DNA of 64,000 bases from Siphonodentalium dalli (GCA_032622095.1 CP136066.1:41057835-41121834), one strand, 5' to 3'; positions 42,511 through 55,280 are shown, numbered from the stretch's first letter. Program-made: numbers and translations. Notes: a model not told the origin generated them from the letters alone.

Positions 42511-44604
42511 CTGAAAAATAATTTCAAAGATATAGAATTTTGTTTTTATTACCGCTATTCATTTATTGAGAATGCCTTGCCCAAAGCTCTCCAATTCCAC
42601 GTGACTGACATTACATTCAAAGAACTTTTTCCAGATTCATTGTGATGAATAGAGCAACATTTATAAATATATAATCTTATTTCTATGTGTGATGTTGGCA
42701 TGTGCCAGCCTGCCAGGGTGCACCCAAAAATGTGCCTAATTCTGACTAATGTAAGCGTGACTGACATTACACAATTTTATCCAAGATACATGGTAACTGG
42801 ATTTAAAATTTAAGTTGTTTGACATTCAAATACTTTAATATGAACACCCTTTTTCAATTATTTTAGTTGGTATTTCAAATTTTGTTTATGGACAGACTAA
42901 TCTGTCTGTGTATGATATTATGTTACTGAATTTGTGCCTAACATTAACCTATGAAAAAAAAGAACAAAGCATTAGTTCTACATTCTCAATTACCTTTTGT
43001 ACAAGGTTTTCAGACAATAATAGCGTTTGGAGACCGGGGGAAATGGGAGGTGGTTTGCATAGGCTGTCTTACTTTGGCAAACATTTTCAACAAATATTTC
43101 ATGCCTATGACATTTCAGTTGGAAATTTTACACCAAATCTAGGTTGAAATTTCCCTGTATAGTTTGTTTAGTAATGTTTACCAGTATTTAGTGAGATATA
43201 TTTATACAAGTTGAATAAATAAATAAGCGGATAAGAATCGTCATTGTATGGCAGCCTCCCGAGAAAAATGATAGCATAATAATGTGGACTTTCTCGTAGA
43301 AGTTGAACAAATCATTGGCCACAACAAAAGTCTGAGCATGCTGTTCATTATACCTGGGGACATGAATTTCCGAATATATAACCAAGCTGATAATTTTCAG
43401 CCCACTTGTAGTTAGGGCTGTAAGAATGCAGAAGTTCACATTGCAATGCACATCGCAATGTTTATGCTAAGGCCTAAAAAAAAAAACACATTTGTTTCTG
43501 CTAACGAGCTGAAAAAAATTAGGGTAGGTACTAGTAGGTAGGCTTAATTTTTTTTTTTTTTATTAATTTTTTTTTTCAGTATCTTTAAAAATAACTGTAT
43601 AATACTTGTCAATAACCCAAACTATGCACTTCTTAGCCCCAATCAGGTTAACCCAAATGACAGAGGAACTAAAAACTCCAATTCAATCTTACATATGCTT
43701 CAATATTTACATATATACTAGTCTATATACTAATATAGTCTTTGATAATCCTAATATTTCCCATATGGTCTGGCGACAACTGGAGTCAGTCCAGCACCAC
43801 TGCACTGTCACATATTTGAGTGACCGTCTTGTACCGATCTCTTAATGATGGCTTCACAACCCCACCTTCTCCTCCGCATTCAGTGAAGGATCAAGGTATT
43901 TTTTGGGGACACCTGTTTTTGGGCAATGATATGCCAAAGACATAACCTGAAGGCCTGAGTGGAGGAAGGTTTGGGAGGGGTGACCCCCTGCTGATGGTGG
44001 GGGTTCTCCCACTGGAAAAAATTTGAAAATCCATTGCATTTAGAGCTAATCTCGGGCACTTTGAGTCAGTATTTTTAATTTTACTGAGAGGTCAATTTGA
44101 TCAAGTTTCTCGAGCATAACTTTGGAAATGTTTATACCCGGTATATGTATGGATTGGAAATGCTTATAACTTATTGTCAGATATCTTTTGGTTCAATGGA
44201 ATATGCTTATCCTGCTTGAAATGAGACTTACCATTATCACTCTAATTCATATAATAGGCTATTTTATAAAATTCAAGTGAGACATATACATAATATACTA
44301 CATGTAGTACAGAAACAATGTCTATTTAGTTAGTATTTACTATTTATAGTACTAATCTCTGTTAATTTTTCATTTGATATTATGATATCCCACCTGATAA
44401 CCAGGTTGATTCGATCAAATTGTTAATGTTCCTGTACTGTATTTGATTGAAATACTGAAGTCTGAAGGCTGAATCATAACAAACCTGAACTGAAACTATT
44501 TGAAGTTTTCACAGATGAAAGCTAGATAAAGCCAAACATACTTTATAGTATGATTCCAACTGTTAAACTTAAATCTTTTTGTAAACTAAAATTTCTTATG
44601 TCAA
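42511..44604. other. WDR20 intron 1, proximal part, without recognised genes
   Basis: AT-rich intron. It contains two direct copies of GTGACTGACATTACA (about 42601 and 42758). At about 43460-43570 there is an A/T-tract region with 'ACACATTTGTTTCTGCTAAC', a diverged inverted match to 57930-57970. No exon is supported. Confidence 0.5.
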
Positions 44605-44930
44605 TATATATAATATTTATAAATAATATTACTTTTTCCTTAAGGGAAGCCCGAAACTGAACTATATGGATTACGTCTCCGGCCTTGTGTCAATCAGGAG
44701 GGTTAAAATTTTATTGCTGTGCCGACCCCACTCACACCCGTGTCCAGATTAGTCTCGCATGAATACACCCGCATTCTATCTATTGTCTAGTCAGTTTTTT
44801 ATTTCCGACTTAATCATGAGATTTGCGAGTCGCGGGGTTGGGAATGGCACCACCATGGGAGGGATCTATGATAGTTCAGTTTCGGGCTTCCCTTAAGGAA
44901 AAAGTAATATTATTTATAAATATTATATTT
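44605..44930. mobile_element. Foldback element with perfect inverted arms of more than 50 bp
   Basis: The left arm (about 44606-44662) and right arm (about 44873-44930) are inverted copies running through AATAATATTACTTTTTCC, 'TTAAGGGAAGCCCGAAACTG' and AACTATA. The interior includes TCTATTGTCTAGTCAG and GTGTCAATCAGGAGGG. A second partial copy in reverse orientation lies at 57620-57795. Confidence 0.8.
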
Positions 44931-45551
44931 TTCCGCCAAGGAGAAGCCCTCAACTGAACTATATGGATTAGAATGCAAGCCCAGGAGGAGGCACGAGCAA
45001 TAAAGTTAATTAATATCCAAATTCGATGGGAATGTACTCTTCCGAAACAGGATTCATGTAAATGTGATTTAGTCATGAATCAGATATGATTATGTTACGT
45101 GAAAGAGCTCCCAATTCAGATTACGACATTGCTCAAATGTGTACCGCCCGCCCCCCTTGTTTTTGGAATAAACATCCCAGGTAGTGCCATATAATTCATG
45201 CTAGCGAGACAACCGAGCAAGTATAACTTTGCTGCATCCTATTCTCTTTGTTATCTTCTTCGCTCTCTCGACAGTTCACATTATGAACTGATGTCACATG
45301 CAGCCATTGTGTATGCCATAAGATATCAGAATGCTTATGATACACCAGGGAGCAAATTAACTGGAATCGCATCGCGATTTGCCACTGAAATGTGGATACC
45401 GGTAATAGCGAGGAATTATTTATACATGTATGATGTTATAAAAATGCTATCTAATCATGTCAATGTGAGATTATTTGCTAATCAGATATCGAAAGTAAAT
45501 TGCTCCCTGTGATACACAAACCAGATATAATGAAAGTGTCAATGACACTGT
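44931..45551. other. No gene supported
   Basis: A plus-strand open frame of 104 codons (45198-45512) has an ATG and normal-looking composition. I recognise no domain, and it lies in intron 1 antisense to WDR20. Confidence 0.4.
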
Positions 45552-46370
45552 AGCTCAACTTGGAAAGGGAATAATTTAATGTATTACAGTCAATGGAGCG
45601 ATTAGGAATGTGGAAAGTTGAATGTCTAATACTAGTTTATAGACATGAAGAGAAAAGTAAAATCCAAGATGGCTGCTGGCGGCCATGTTTTCGGCCGAAT
45701 GACCCCAAAATGATTGTATCCCATCTACATGTCATCGTTAACATCCATGACAAATTTTATGACGATCAGACTAAAGGTACGACCTGTAGCCTATGCTAAA
45801 GAATTTAGTCATACAAAGAGTAAAATCCAAGATGGCTGCTGGCGGCCATGTTTTTTGGCCGAATGACACCAAAATGACTCGTTCCCATCTACATGTCATT
45901 ATTAACATCTATGACAAATTTTATGACGATCAGACTAAAGGTACGACCTGTAGCCCATGCTAAAGAATTTAGTCATACAAAGAGTAAAATCCAATATTAA
46001 CAACCATGACAAATTTCATGATGATCAGACGAACAGTACGACCTGTGGCCCATGCTAATGGATTAAATTTTGAAATCCAAGATGGCCACTGGCGGCCATG
46101 TTTTTTGTCCGAATGACCCCAAAATGACTCGTTCCCATTTACATTCCAATTTCAACAGCCATGACAAATTTTATGATGATCAGACTAAATGTACGACCTG
46201 TAGCCCGTGCTAAAGGATTTAGTCATACAAAGAGTAAAATCAAAGATGGCTGCTGGCGGCCATGTTTTTCTGCCGAATGACCCCAAAATTACTCGCTCCC
46301 ATTTACATGTCATTATTAACATTCACGACAAATTTTATGATGATCAGACTAAAGGTACAACCTGTAGCCC

Positions 46371-46790
46371 GTGCTAAAGGATTTAGTCATACAAAGAGTA
46401 AAATCCAAGATGGCTGCTGACGACCATGTTTTTTGGCCGAATGACCCCAAAATTACTCGTTCCCATCTACATGTCATTGTTAACATCCATGACAAATTTT
46501 ATGATGATCAGACGAACAGTACGACCTGTGGCCCGTGGTACTCTCTCCTGCCAAATAAACGTGACGTCACGTTTATTTATTTAAAGAAAAATACGACAGC
46601 ATCACGATTATTAGGCGCCATCACGATTATTTAAAGTTCTTGCAAAGTCGCGGAATTTTCAGTCAAAAAGTTAGAAAAAACGTGCAGCTCACTAAAAAAA
46701 ATAGAAGTGCACTTGACAAGTTGACAGGAATGTGGGAGAATCTCATTCCTAACAGGATTTAGGCCTCTAGATCATGATGTCCGTGTATAA
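46371..46790 (+). repeat. First copy of a 420-bp duplicated block (partner 48696-49115)
   Basis: The block spans one satellite monomer plus the first about 250 bp of the nested TA element and recurs almost unchanged at 48696-49115. The duplication is younger than the TA-element insertion because it includes the insertion junction. Confidence 0.85.
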
Positions 46791-47734
46791 ACAGACGGAT
46801 TATCGCAGTTAATTACAACTCATCAAAGCTTATAATCACACAGTGACAACTAATTATCGTTGGGACGGAACCGACTTCTACTATCAAAACGGGACTTAAT
46901 GCTAAAATCACATCACCAGGCTTATATTATAAAATAATCAGTGAAACTAATCTGAGTGACAACTGATGAACTAATTTAACTTGACGTGGCCGACTTCTCC
47001 AAACAATACTGTTATCGTGACCCAATTATGCGCTATCATGAAGACACAGAAGCTGTGTCGTGTGCACACATGCGTGACTGGTTTTGGCTATAAATGGAAA
47101 GTTACGACACCGCAGTAGCTTCTGTGTGTACACAGGAACATGTATTTAAATCTATGCAATAAAGCAATACAATAACATGTCCGTGTATTCAAAGCACAGT
47201 TTAATTATGAATGCGATGACTTGGCAACAGTTCCACATTATTAACCACAACTTACGTTTTATGTCGGATTTAAGTTTTATGTCGGATTTTAAATAGCCGA
47301 TGTGCGACATAAGAAAGATAACACTAATTTACATCTCGAGCGAAATATTGATGGATGATGCAACCGATATGCCAACTAATTTCCCGCAAGTTCCACCTTT
47401 TACTCATTGTCACTGATCAAAATGCCGAACTTTATTTATCATAAATAATAATAGAAGTTTCCCCACTATATTTGTTTTTCGCATTATAGAACTGGTTGAA
47501 TTAATGTGGTCCGTTTTATAAGCTCCATTACAGCATTTCAAACCGCGCGTTCCGTTATTGTTCCGTTTTTGTTTCCAATCTGGAATTTAAAATAATTCTA
47601 CAGCAGAAATATGGTAAAATGCCATCATTGTGCGCCATCACTATTATTTGGCACCATCACTATTATTAATAACACCCGAAAATGTGCACCATCACTATTA
47701 TTTGGCCATCACTATTATTAGGCAGGGGAGAGTA
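46539..47734. mobile_element. TA-flanked TIR element nested in the satellite array
   Basis: TA at 46539-46540 and 47733-47734, with inverted ends CTCTCTCCTGCCAAATAA and TTATTAGGCAGGGGAGAG. The empty site is visible in neighbouring monomers (CGTGCTAATGG). Just inside the left end is a perfect 26-bp palindrome (46553-46578) whose core is ACGTGACGTCACGT, containing the CRE/ATF site TGACGTCA. ATCACTATTATT words cluster near the right end. No transposase frame in 1.19 kb. Confidence 0.85.
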
Positions 47735-48865
47735 ATGGATTAAATTTTGAAATCCAAGATGGCCACTGGCGGCCATGTTTATTGGCCGAATGACCCCAAA
47801 ATTACTCGTTCCCATCTACATTCCAATTTCAACAGCCATGACAAATTTTATGATGATCAGACTAAAGGTACGGCCTGTAGCCCGTGCTAAAGGATTTAGT
47901 CATACAAAGAGTAAAATCCAAGATGGCTGCTGGCGGCCATGTTTTTTGGCCGATTGACCCCAAAATGACTCGTTCCCATCTACATGTCATTATTAACATT
48001 CTTGACAAATTTTATGATGATCAGACTAAAAGTAGGACCTGTAGCCCGTGCTAAAGGATTTAGTCATACAAAGAGTAAAATCCAAGATGGCTGCTGGCGG
48101 CCATGTTTTTTGGCCGAATGACCCCAAAATTACTCGTTCCCATCTACATGTGAATATTAACATCCATGACAAATTTTATGATGATCAGACTAAAGGTACG
48201 ACCTGTAGCCCGTGCTAAAGAATTTAGTCATACAAAGAGTAAAATCCAAGAAGGCTGCTGGCCGCCATGTTTTTTGGCCGAATGACCCCAAAATTACTCG
48301 TTCCCATCTACATGTCAATATTAACATCCATGACAAATTTCATGATGATCAGACGAACAGTACGACCTGTGGCCCGTGCTAATGGATTGAATTTTGAAAT
48401 CCAAGATGGCCGCTGGCGGCCATGTTTTTTGTCCGAATGACCCCAAAATGACTCGTTCCCATCTACATTCCAATTTCAACAGCCATGACAAATTTTATGA
48501 TGATCGGACTAAAGGTACGACCTGTAGCCCGTGCTAAAGGATTTAGTCATACAAAGAGTGAAATCAAAGATGCCTGCTGGCGGCCATGTTTTTTTGGCCG
48601 AATGACCCCAAAATGACTCGTTCCCATCTACATGTCATTATTAACATTCTTGACAAATTTTATGATGATCAGACTAAAAGTACGACCTGTAGCCCGTGCT
48701 AAAGAATTTAGTCATACAAAGAGTAAAATCCAAGATGGCTGCTGGCGGCCATGTTTTTGGGCCGAATGACCCCAAAATTACTCGTTCCCATCTACATGTC
48801 ATTGTTAACATCCATGACAAATTTTATGATGATCAGACGAACAGTACGACCTGTGGCCCGTGGTA

Positions 48866-49115
48866 CTCTCTCCTGCCAAATAAACGTGACGTCACGTTTA
48901 TTTATTTAAAGAAAAATACGACAGCATCACGATTATTAGGCGCCATCACGATTATTTAAAGTTCTTGCAAAGTCGCGGAATTTTCAGTCAAAAAGTTAGA
49001 AAAAACGTGCAGCTCACTAAAAAAAATAGAAGTGCACTTGACAAGTTGACAGGAATGTGGGAGAATCTCATTCCTAACAGGATTTAGGCCTCTAGATCAT
49101 GATGTCCGTGTATTT
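48866..49115. mobile_element. Truncated second copy of the TA element (left end only)
   Basis: Identical or nearly so to 46541-46790, then breaks at CATGATGTCCGTGTAT into three copies of TTTCATGTA and satellite sequence. It arose by the block duplication rather than independent insertion. Confidence 0.8.
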
Positions 49116-49420
49116 CATGTATTTCATGTATTTCATGACGATCAGACAAACAGTACGCCCTGTAGCCCGTGCTAATGGATTGAATTTTGAAATGCAAGAT
49201 GGCCACTGGCGGCCATGTTTTTTTTACCGAATGACCCCAAAATTAATCATTCTGGTCTAAATGTTGATGTCAACAGCTATGACAAATTTCATAATGATCC
49301 GACCAAAGGTACGACCTGTAGACTGCATTGTTGACGCCTTACGTACACACGTACACACGGACGACGGACGACAAAGCCATGGCAATAGCTCAAACTTTAC
49401 AAAGTAAAGTTGAGCTAAAA

Positions 49421-49690
49421 ATGATATGCTGCAGATATCATAGCGAGGTAGGAGGTTTCATTATATCATGCCACACATCTGTACTCCAGCCTCGTATAAT
49501 GTAGAGAGCAGGGAACGCCATCATGATCCAAGGTATCATTGCATACCAGTATATATGGGATTAGAGAACACCACTGAGGACTTGATGAACAAGCATAGAA
49601 GCATCAGTGATCTATGATGGCGCACATAACGAGTGTCGGGTACATTTCGAAATGATCAAATGTAGCAGAATGATCAAAATTGCAAAATGA
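49421..49690. other. No recognised feature
   Basis: Unassigned intron 1 sequence between the satellite element and the next tandem array. Confidence 0.4.
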
Positions 49691-50570
49691 CCGGTGAAGG
49701 AGTGGCCTGGAGGTATCCCGAAGGTATTACGATTCCAGGAGATTGGACCCCATCGTGTGGAGATGTGGGCCACTGTACCGTGGGGAAGAGATAGAAGGCT
49801 GGTTGGTGCAGCTCTTGGAGGCACGCAACAAGTCTTCCCCACCCAGATCATTCAGCCTTTCTTTCCTACCGGTGAAGGAGTGGCCTGGAGGTATCCCTAA
49901 GGTATTACGATTCCAGGGGATTGGACCCCATCTTGTGGAGATGTGGGCCACTGCACCATGGGGAAGAGTTAGAAGGTTGGTTGGTGCAGCACTTGGAGGC
50001 ACGCAATAACAAGTCTTCCCCACCCAGAACATTCAGCCTACCGGTGAAGGAGTGGCCTGGAGGTATCCCAAAGGTATTACGATTCCAGGAGATTGGACCC
50101 CATCGTGTGGAGATGTGGGCCACTGTACCGTGGGGAAGAGATAGAAGGCTGGTTGGTGCAGCTCTTGGAGGCACGCAACAAGTCTTCCCCACCCAGATCA
50201 TTCAGCCTTTCTTTCCTACCGGTGAAGGAGTGGCCTGGAGGTATCCCTAAGGTATTACGATTCCAGGGGATTGGACCCCATCTTGTGGAGATGTGGGCCA
50301 CTGCACCATGGGGAAGAGTTAGAAGGTTGGTTGGTGCAGCACTTGGAGGCACGCAATAACAAGTCTTCCCCACCCAGAACATTCAGCCTACCGGTGGAGG
50401 AGTGGCCTAGAGGTATCCCGAAGGTGTACGATTCCAGGGGAGTGGCTGGACCCCATCTGTGGAGATGTGGGCCACTGCACCGTGGGGAAGAGGCAGAAGG
50501 CTGGAGCAGCTCTTGGAGGCACGCAACAACTCTTCACTTCCCCACCCAGAACATCCTCCAAAGGCTACAG
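49691..50570 (+). repeat. Tandem repeat with 350-bp higher-order unit (178 + 172 bp)
   Basis: Monomers start with CCGGTGAAGGAGTGGCCTGG at 49691, 49869, 50041 and 50219, and with a variant at 50391. Spacings of 178, 172, 178 and 172 bp and shared variants show a two-monomer unit duplicated once, with a fifth diverged monomer. A single related monomer at about 51098-51305 (GGCGGAGGAGCAGGCCCGG) looks like the ancestral sequence. Overlapping open frames on both strands are a consequence of GC-rich repeats. Confidence 0.88.
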
Positions 50571-50574
50571 TGCT

Positions 50575-51310
50575 GGATCTTTCCTGACTGAGATAAATAC
50601 TTGTACTTATCGCAGATTGTTGAATTAAATGAAGCAATATAAGATATCAACCTGTATCCTCATCCTGTACAAAATCACTTACCAGCGGAACATCAGAATC
50701 CTCGTCCGACAGTGTGCCTGGCGACCCACTGTCGACCCGCGAATCTTGCTCATCGTCGTCAAACCTGCCGACGCCACGCGATGCAGAGAAGCATGTCAAG
50801 ATCGACGCCAGCCAACAGAATTGGCTGCATCAGGTTGGGATACCAGACTGTGGAAGAGGCCTACTCTGAAATGGTTCGACGCAAGACAAATGCTCTTGCA
50901 TTTGGGATAAGTAGCTATGTCCTGTCCAAGGTCACCCCCTCAAATTCTGGGGCATCAAGCTGCGCCCCCAAGGCCAGAGGGAATAAGTTCTGATGAGCCA
51001 TTTGATCAGAGGAAGCCCCTTCCATGGAATCCCCCAAATGCAGGTGGTCCTGACCAAACTGGAATAAATGTCGATGACATACCACTATGATCACATGACG
51101 GCGGAGGAGCAGGCCCGGATGTATCCCGAAGGTATTACGATTCCAGGGGATCGACTGGACCCCATCTTGTAATGATGTGGGCCACTGCACCATGGGGAAG
51201 AGTCAGAAGGCCATTTGGCTGGTGCGCTATGTCTATGAGAGCAAGAGCGTCACGTGACAACGAGTCTTCCCCACCCAGAACAGCCGCCAAAGGCTACTCC
51301 CAGGTGCCCA
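50575..51310. pseudogene. Degenerate coding-like segment, unidentified
   Basis: A GC-rich island in an AT-rich intron. Plus-strand pieces that look coding are split between frames: GYQTVEEAYSEMVRRKTNAL (about 50837-50896), YHYDHMTAEEQARMYPEGIT (about 51079-51138) and MGKSQKAIWLVRYVYESKSV (about 51191-51250). On the minus strand an acidic stretch FDDDEQDSRVDSGSPGTLSD followed by a GTAAGT donor (about 50766-50687) is also plausible as an exon. Its monomer at 51098-51305 seems to have seeded the adjacent tandem array. I cannot name a family; it could be a transposon fragment or a captured gene piece. Confidence 0.35.
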
Positions 51311-52715
51311 ATAATTGTGGTGGCCTATAAACATATCTTCGTGGCAGGAATCCAGGCCGAAATCAAAATACTGATGGAAATTTCACTCTATGTGGAATAA
51401 TAGTATATCGATGTGAATTTTTTCGAAATTTAATAATCGTATTGCCTCTACCATTAGGCACCTGAGAGAAAGGTGCCGGAGCAATCGCCCATGAAGATTG
51501 GTTTCCCGAATCAACCACTTGCAGCACCCGCCTACCATTGGTTCACACTGCCATAGGAGGACCTGGGGGGCCAGAACTGGTCCTGCCCGAGGTAAAGACT
51601 GGTACGGTTGCTCAAAGTAGGTAATCATTGACTAATATGCCCTGACCCAACTATAACAAGTAATACACCCGTGAATGAGCAACCTGCACGGTGTGTGGCC
51701 ATCAAATTCGAATCATGTTCGACTGCAAGACATGCTGTTAGTTATAACAAAGCAAGGTTAATATACATAACACAATACAACCTAGGTTATTGAGTATAAA
51801 GTAAGGTTAATATAAAATCACGTTATACCCCTGGCCACGTGATCTTACCTGCTATGACAGGTAAGATACTGTCTTTTCTCGTATATGAGGACGATGAGTT
51901 CCGAATGCACATAGGCAAGAACTAGGCGGTTTCCGTTAGGAAAGTGCGCTTACAGCGGACGTGAAGATACGAATGCCTTCATTTTCGGCATGATTGTATC
52001 GAATCGTTTTGTCACATAATCAGTGGATATGTGACAATAGACGAAGAGCCATGTCTTGGCCGGTTTCGGAAATATATTGGCAGTAGATGTGCGCAATATA
52101 AACGCTGCGCATGTAAGCTCGCTTTAGACATGTAACAATACAAATGCAGTCCTTTCTGATATTCTGCGCAATATAAATGTGTTGCATGTAACTGCGCATC
52201 ATACACGAGTGAAAGCTATTTGGCAGAATATCGTTTTGATATATGTGGAAATAGAAGTTAGTGAGCCAAGTGATGGTCTCTACTGGAAAGACTATTGGCA
52301 GTGAATCTGGAGCACGTGACAATATGTATTCTTTTTATTTCGCTGTTTGCCGTTATCATTCACTGATGAAACTGCAAAGTATGTCAGTATTGGGATGAAA
52401 ACTGTTCACCATATGTAAGCATACTAGTAGTCAGTTCTGACAGCATACATGAGGCCCTGATACCATATGAATGTCATGTACAATGTATGGAACTATTACA
52501 GCGTGCAATACATTATTGCAAGCTCGCCCATGCCGAGGCATATTAGAGCCTACGGTAAGATGGCTTAGTGTCAGGCTACAAAGTTTTCACTTCATTGCAG
52601 TTGGTGAACAATAGTTCGTAGGAACCCAAACTGTACATACATGGATGTAAAGAATGCAACACAATATTTAGAACGTCAGACAACACATCAATTTGAAGTG
52701 TGGTTATATATGTGA
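51311..52715. other. No gene supported
   Basis: A plus-strand stretch near 51429-51485 reads NRIASTIRHLRERCRSNRP then stop, vaguely like a Tc1-type transposase helix, but it is too short to assign. About 52080-52200 contains two diverged copies of TGCGCAATATAAA. Otherwise unassigned. Confidence 0.4.
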
Positions 52716-55280
52716 CTAGAAGGTGACCCGACTTCGTCCGGGCTATTAAAAAACCAAATTTCAAGTCGATTGCTCCACCCGTTTCCTAGATCTGGTCTGC
52801 GCATGCGCGAAGCTGGTGTCGCACGTGCTCGGCGACCCGATAAAATTCGTATCCGGGGCAAGATACATTCACATACCAAATTTAAAGTCAATATCTCAAC
52901 CCGTTTACGAGATCTCGTCTGCGCATGCGCGAAGCTAGCGTCGCACGTGCTCGGCGACCCGATAAAATTCGTATCCGGGGCAAGATACATTCACATACCA
53001 AATTTCAAGTCGATAGCTACACCCGTTTCCGAGATATATAGCCCAATGTCATTTGCGGATACCTCGGCCGGTGATGAGTTAACGCGACACAGTCAAATGC
53101 ATCGGCAGGGTGAGAGTTAACGTAATCTAACTTTATGACCTCTGACGACGTCATAGAAATTACGCATTGATTTTATCCTGATAAAAGCATCGTACCACTT
53201 GTACCTAATAATTGAGGCAGATAACTAAAACGGATACATACATATTATATATCGTTGGAAAGATGAAGCCACACAGATTCTAACCGTGCAAATTATATGA
53301 CTGGCAATTTATTATTCGCGCTATATCGTATCGATTTGTGAGCACCGAACTGAAATATATTAGCGCAAAACGGCGTAAAAACAGATTTGACCTCCGCACG
53401 TGAAAAGTTGACCTCGCACGGACAAATAAATATGCCTATGTTCGTCTCCGGCCGAAAATACCCTAAAATACCAAATTTCATCGAAATTGGCTTAGTCGTT
53501 TTCGAGTCCATCGATTTCAAACAAACAAACACATACACACACACACAGATCTTTCAAAATATATAATAGACTAGAAGGTGACCCGACTTCGTCCGGGCTA
53601 TTAAAAAACCAAATTTCAAGTCGATTGCTCCACCCGTTTCCTAGATCTGGTCTGCGCATGCGCGAAGCTGGTGTCGCACGTGCTCGGCGACCCGATAAAA
53701 TTCGTATCCGGGGCAAGATACATTCACATACCAAATTTAAAGTCAATATCTCAACCCGTTTCCGAGATCTCGTCTGCGCATGCGCGAAGCTGGCGTCGCA
53801 CGTGCTCGGCGACCCGATAAACTTCGTATCCGGGGCAAGATACATTCACATACCAAATTTCAAGTCGATAGCTACACCCGTTTCCGAGATATATAGCCCA
53901 ATGTCATTTGCGGATACCTCGGCCGGTGATGAGTTAACGCGACACAATCAAATGCATCGGCAGGGTGAGAGTTAACGTAATCTAACTTTATGACCTCTGA
54001 CGACGTCATAGAAATTACGCATTGATTTTATCCTGATAAAAGCATCGTACCACTTGTACCTAATAATTGAGGCAGATAACTAAAACGGATACATACATAT
54101 TATATATCGTTGGAAAGATGAAGCCACACAGATTCTAACCGTGCAAATTATATGACTGGCAATTTATTATTCGCGCTATATCGTATCGATTTGTGAGCAC
54201 CGAACTGAAATATATTAGCGCAAAACGGCGTAAAAACAGATTTGACCTCCGCACGTGAAAAGTTGACCTCGCACGGACAAATAAATATGCCTATGTTCGT
54301 CTCCGGCCGAAAATACCCTAAAATACCAAATTTCATCGAAATTGGCTTAGTCGTTTTCGAGTCCATCGATTTCAAACAAACAAACACATACACACACACA
54401 CAGATCTTTCAAAATATATAATAGACTAGAAGGTGACCCGACTTCGTCCGGGCTATTAAAAAACCAAATTTCAAGTCGATTGCTCCACCCGTTTCCTAGA
54501 TCTGGTCTGCGCATGCGCGAAGCTGGTGTCGCACGTGCTCGGCGACCCGATAAAATTCGTATCCGGGGCAAGATACATTCACATACCAAATTTAAAGTCA
54601 ATATCTCAACCCGTTTCCGAGATCTCGTCTGCGCATGCTCGAAGCTGGCGTCGCACGTGCTCGGCGACCCGATAAACTTCGTATCCGGGGCAAGATACAT
54701 TCACATACCAAATTTCAAGTCGATAGCTACACCCGTTTCCGAGATATATAGCCCAATGTCATTTGCGGATACCTCGGCCGGTGATGAGTTAACGCGACAC
54801 AATCAAATGCATCGGCAGGGTGAGAGTTAACGTAATCTAACTTTATGACCTCTGACGACGTCATAGAAATTACGCATTGATTTTATCCTGATAAAAGCAT
54901 CGTACCACTTGTACCTAATAATTGAGGCAGATAACTAAAACGGATACATACATATTATATATCGTTGGAAAGATGAAGCCACACAGATTCTAACCGTGCA
55001 AATTATATGACTGGCAATTTATTATTCGCGCTATATCGTATCGATTTGTGAGCACCGAACTGAAATATATTAGCGCAAAACGGCGTAAAAACAGATTTGA
55101 CCTCCGCACGTGAAAAGTTGACCTCGCACGGACAAATAAATATGCCTATGTTCGTCTCCGGCCGAAAATACCCTAAAATACCAAATTTCATCGAAATTGG
55201 CTTAGTCGTTTTCGAGTCCATCGATTTCAAACAAACAAACACATACACACACACACAGATCTTTCAAAATATATAATAGA
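52716..55280 (-). mobile_element. Helitron-like tandem array, units 1-3 (855 bp each)
   Basis: Read on the minus strand, each unit begins TCTATTATATATTTTGAAAG and ends in a hairpin CCCGGACGAAGTCGGG followed by CACCTTCTAG, the TC...hairpin...CTAG layout of Helitrons (Helentron/HINE type). Units lie at 52716-53570, 53571-54425 and 54426-55280 with no spacer: the CTAG of one joins the TC of the next. Each contains a 117-bp internal duplication (the GCGCATGCGCGAAGCTGG segment twice) and a CA microsatellite near the 5' end. Differences between units are very few. The open frames of 80-117 codons are shared repeats without Rep or helicase motifs. Confidence 0.82.

Larger units (their letters stand above)
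45552..49420 (+). mobile_element. TIR element of about 3.9 kb carrying a 160-bp satellite array
   Basis: The left end is AGCTCAACTTGGAAAGGG. The right end is a hairpin whose last arm is GTAAAGTTGAGCT, so AGCTCAACTT is an inverted terminal repeat. The interior is a head-to-tail array of the same about 160-bp monomer as in 1-1195 (CCATGTTTTTTGGCCGAATG, 'TACGACCTGTAGCCCGTG'). A TA element is nested at 46539-47734 and a large tandem duplication is present. Open frames here come from the monomers and contain no known domain. Confidence 0.75.

Noticed and set aside
45198-45512. Plus-strand frame of 104 codons as a gene
   Set aside because: No recognisable motif, no splice or promoter support, and it lies antisense in a large intron.
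51429-51485. Tc1-type transposase fragment
   Set aside because: Only about 19 residues with a vague resemblance, ending at a stop. Not enough to assign.
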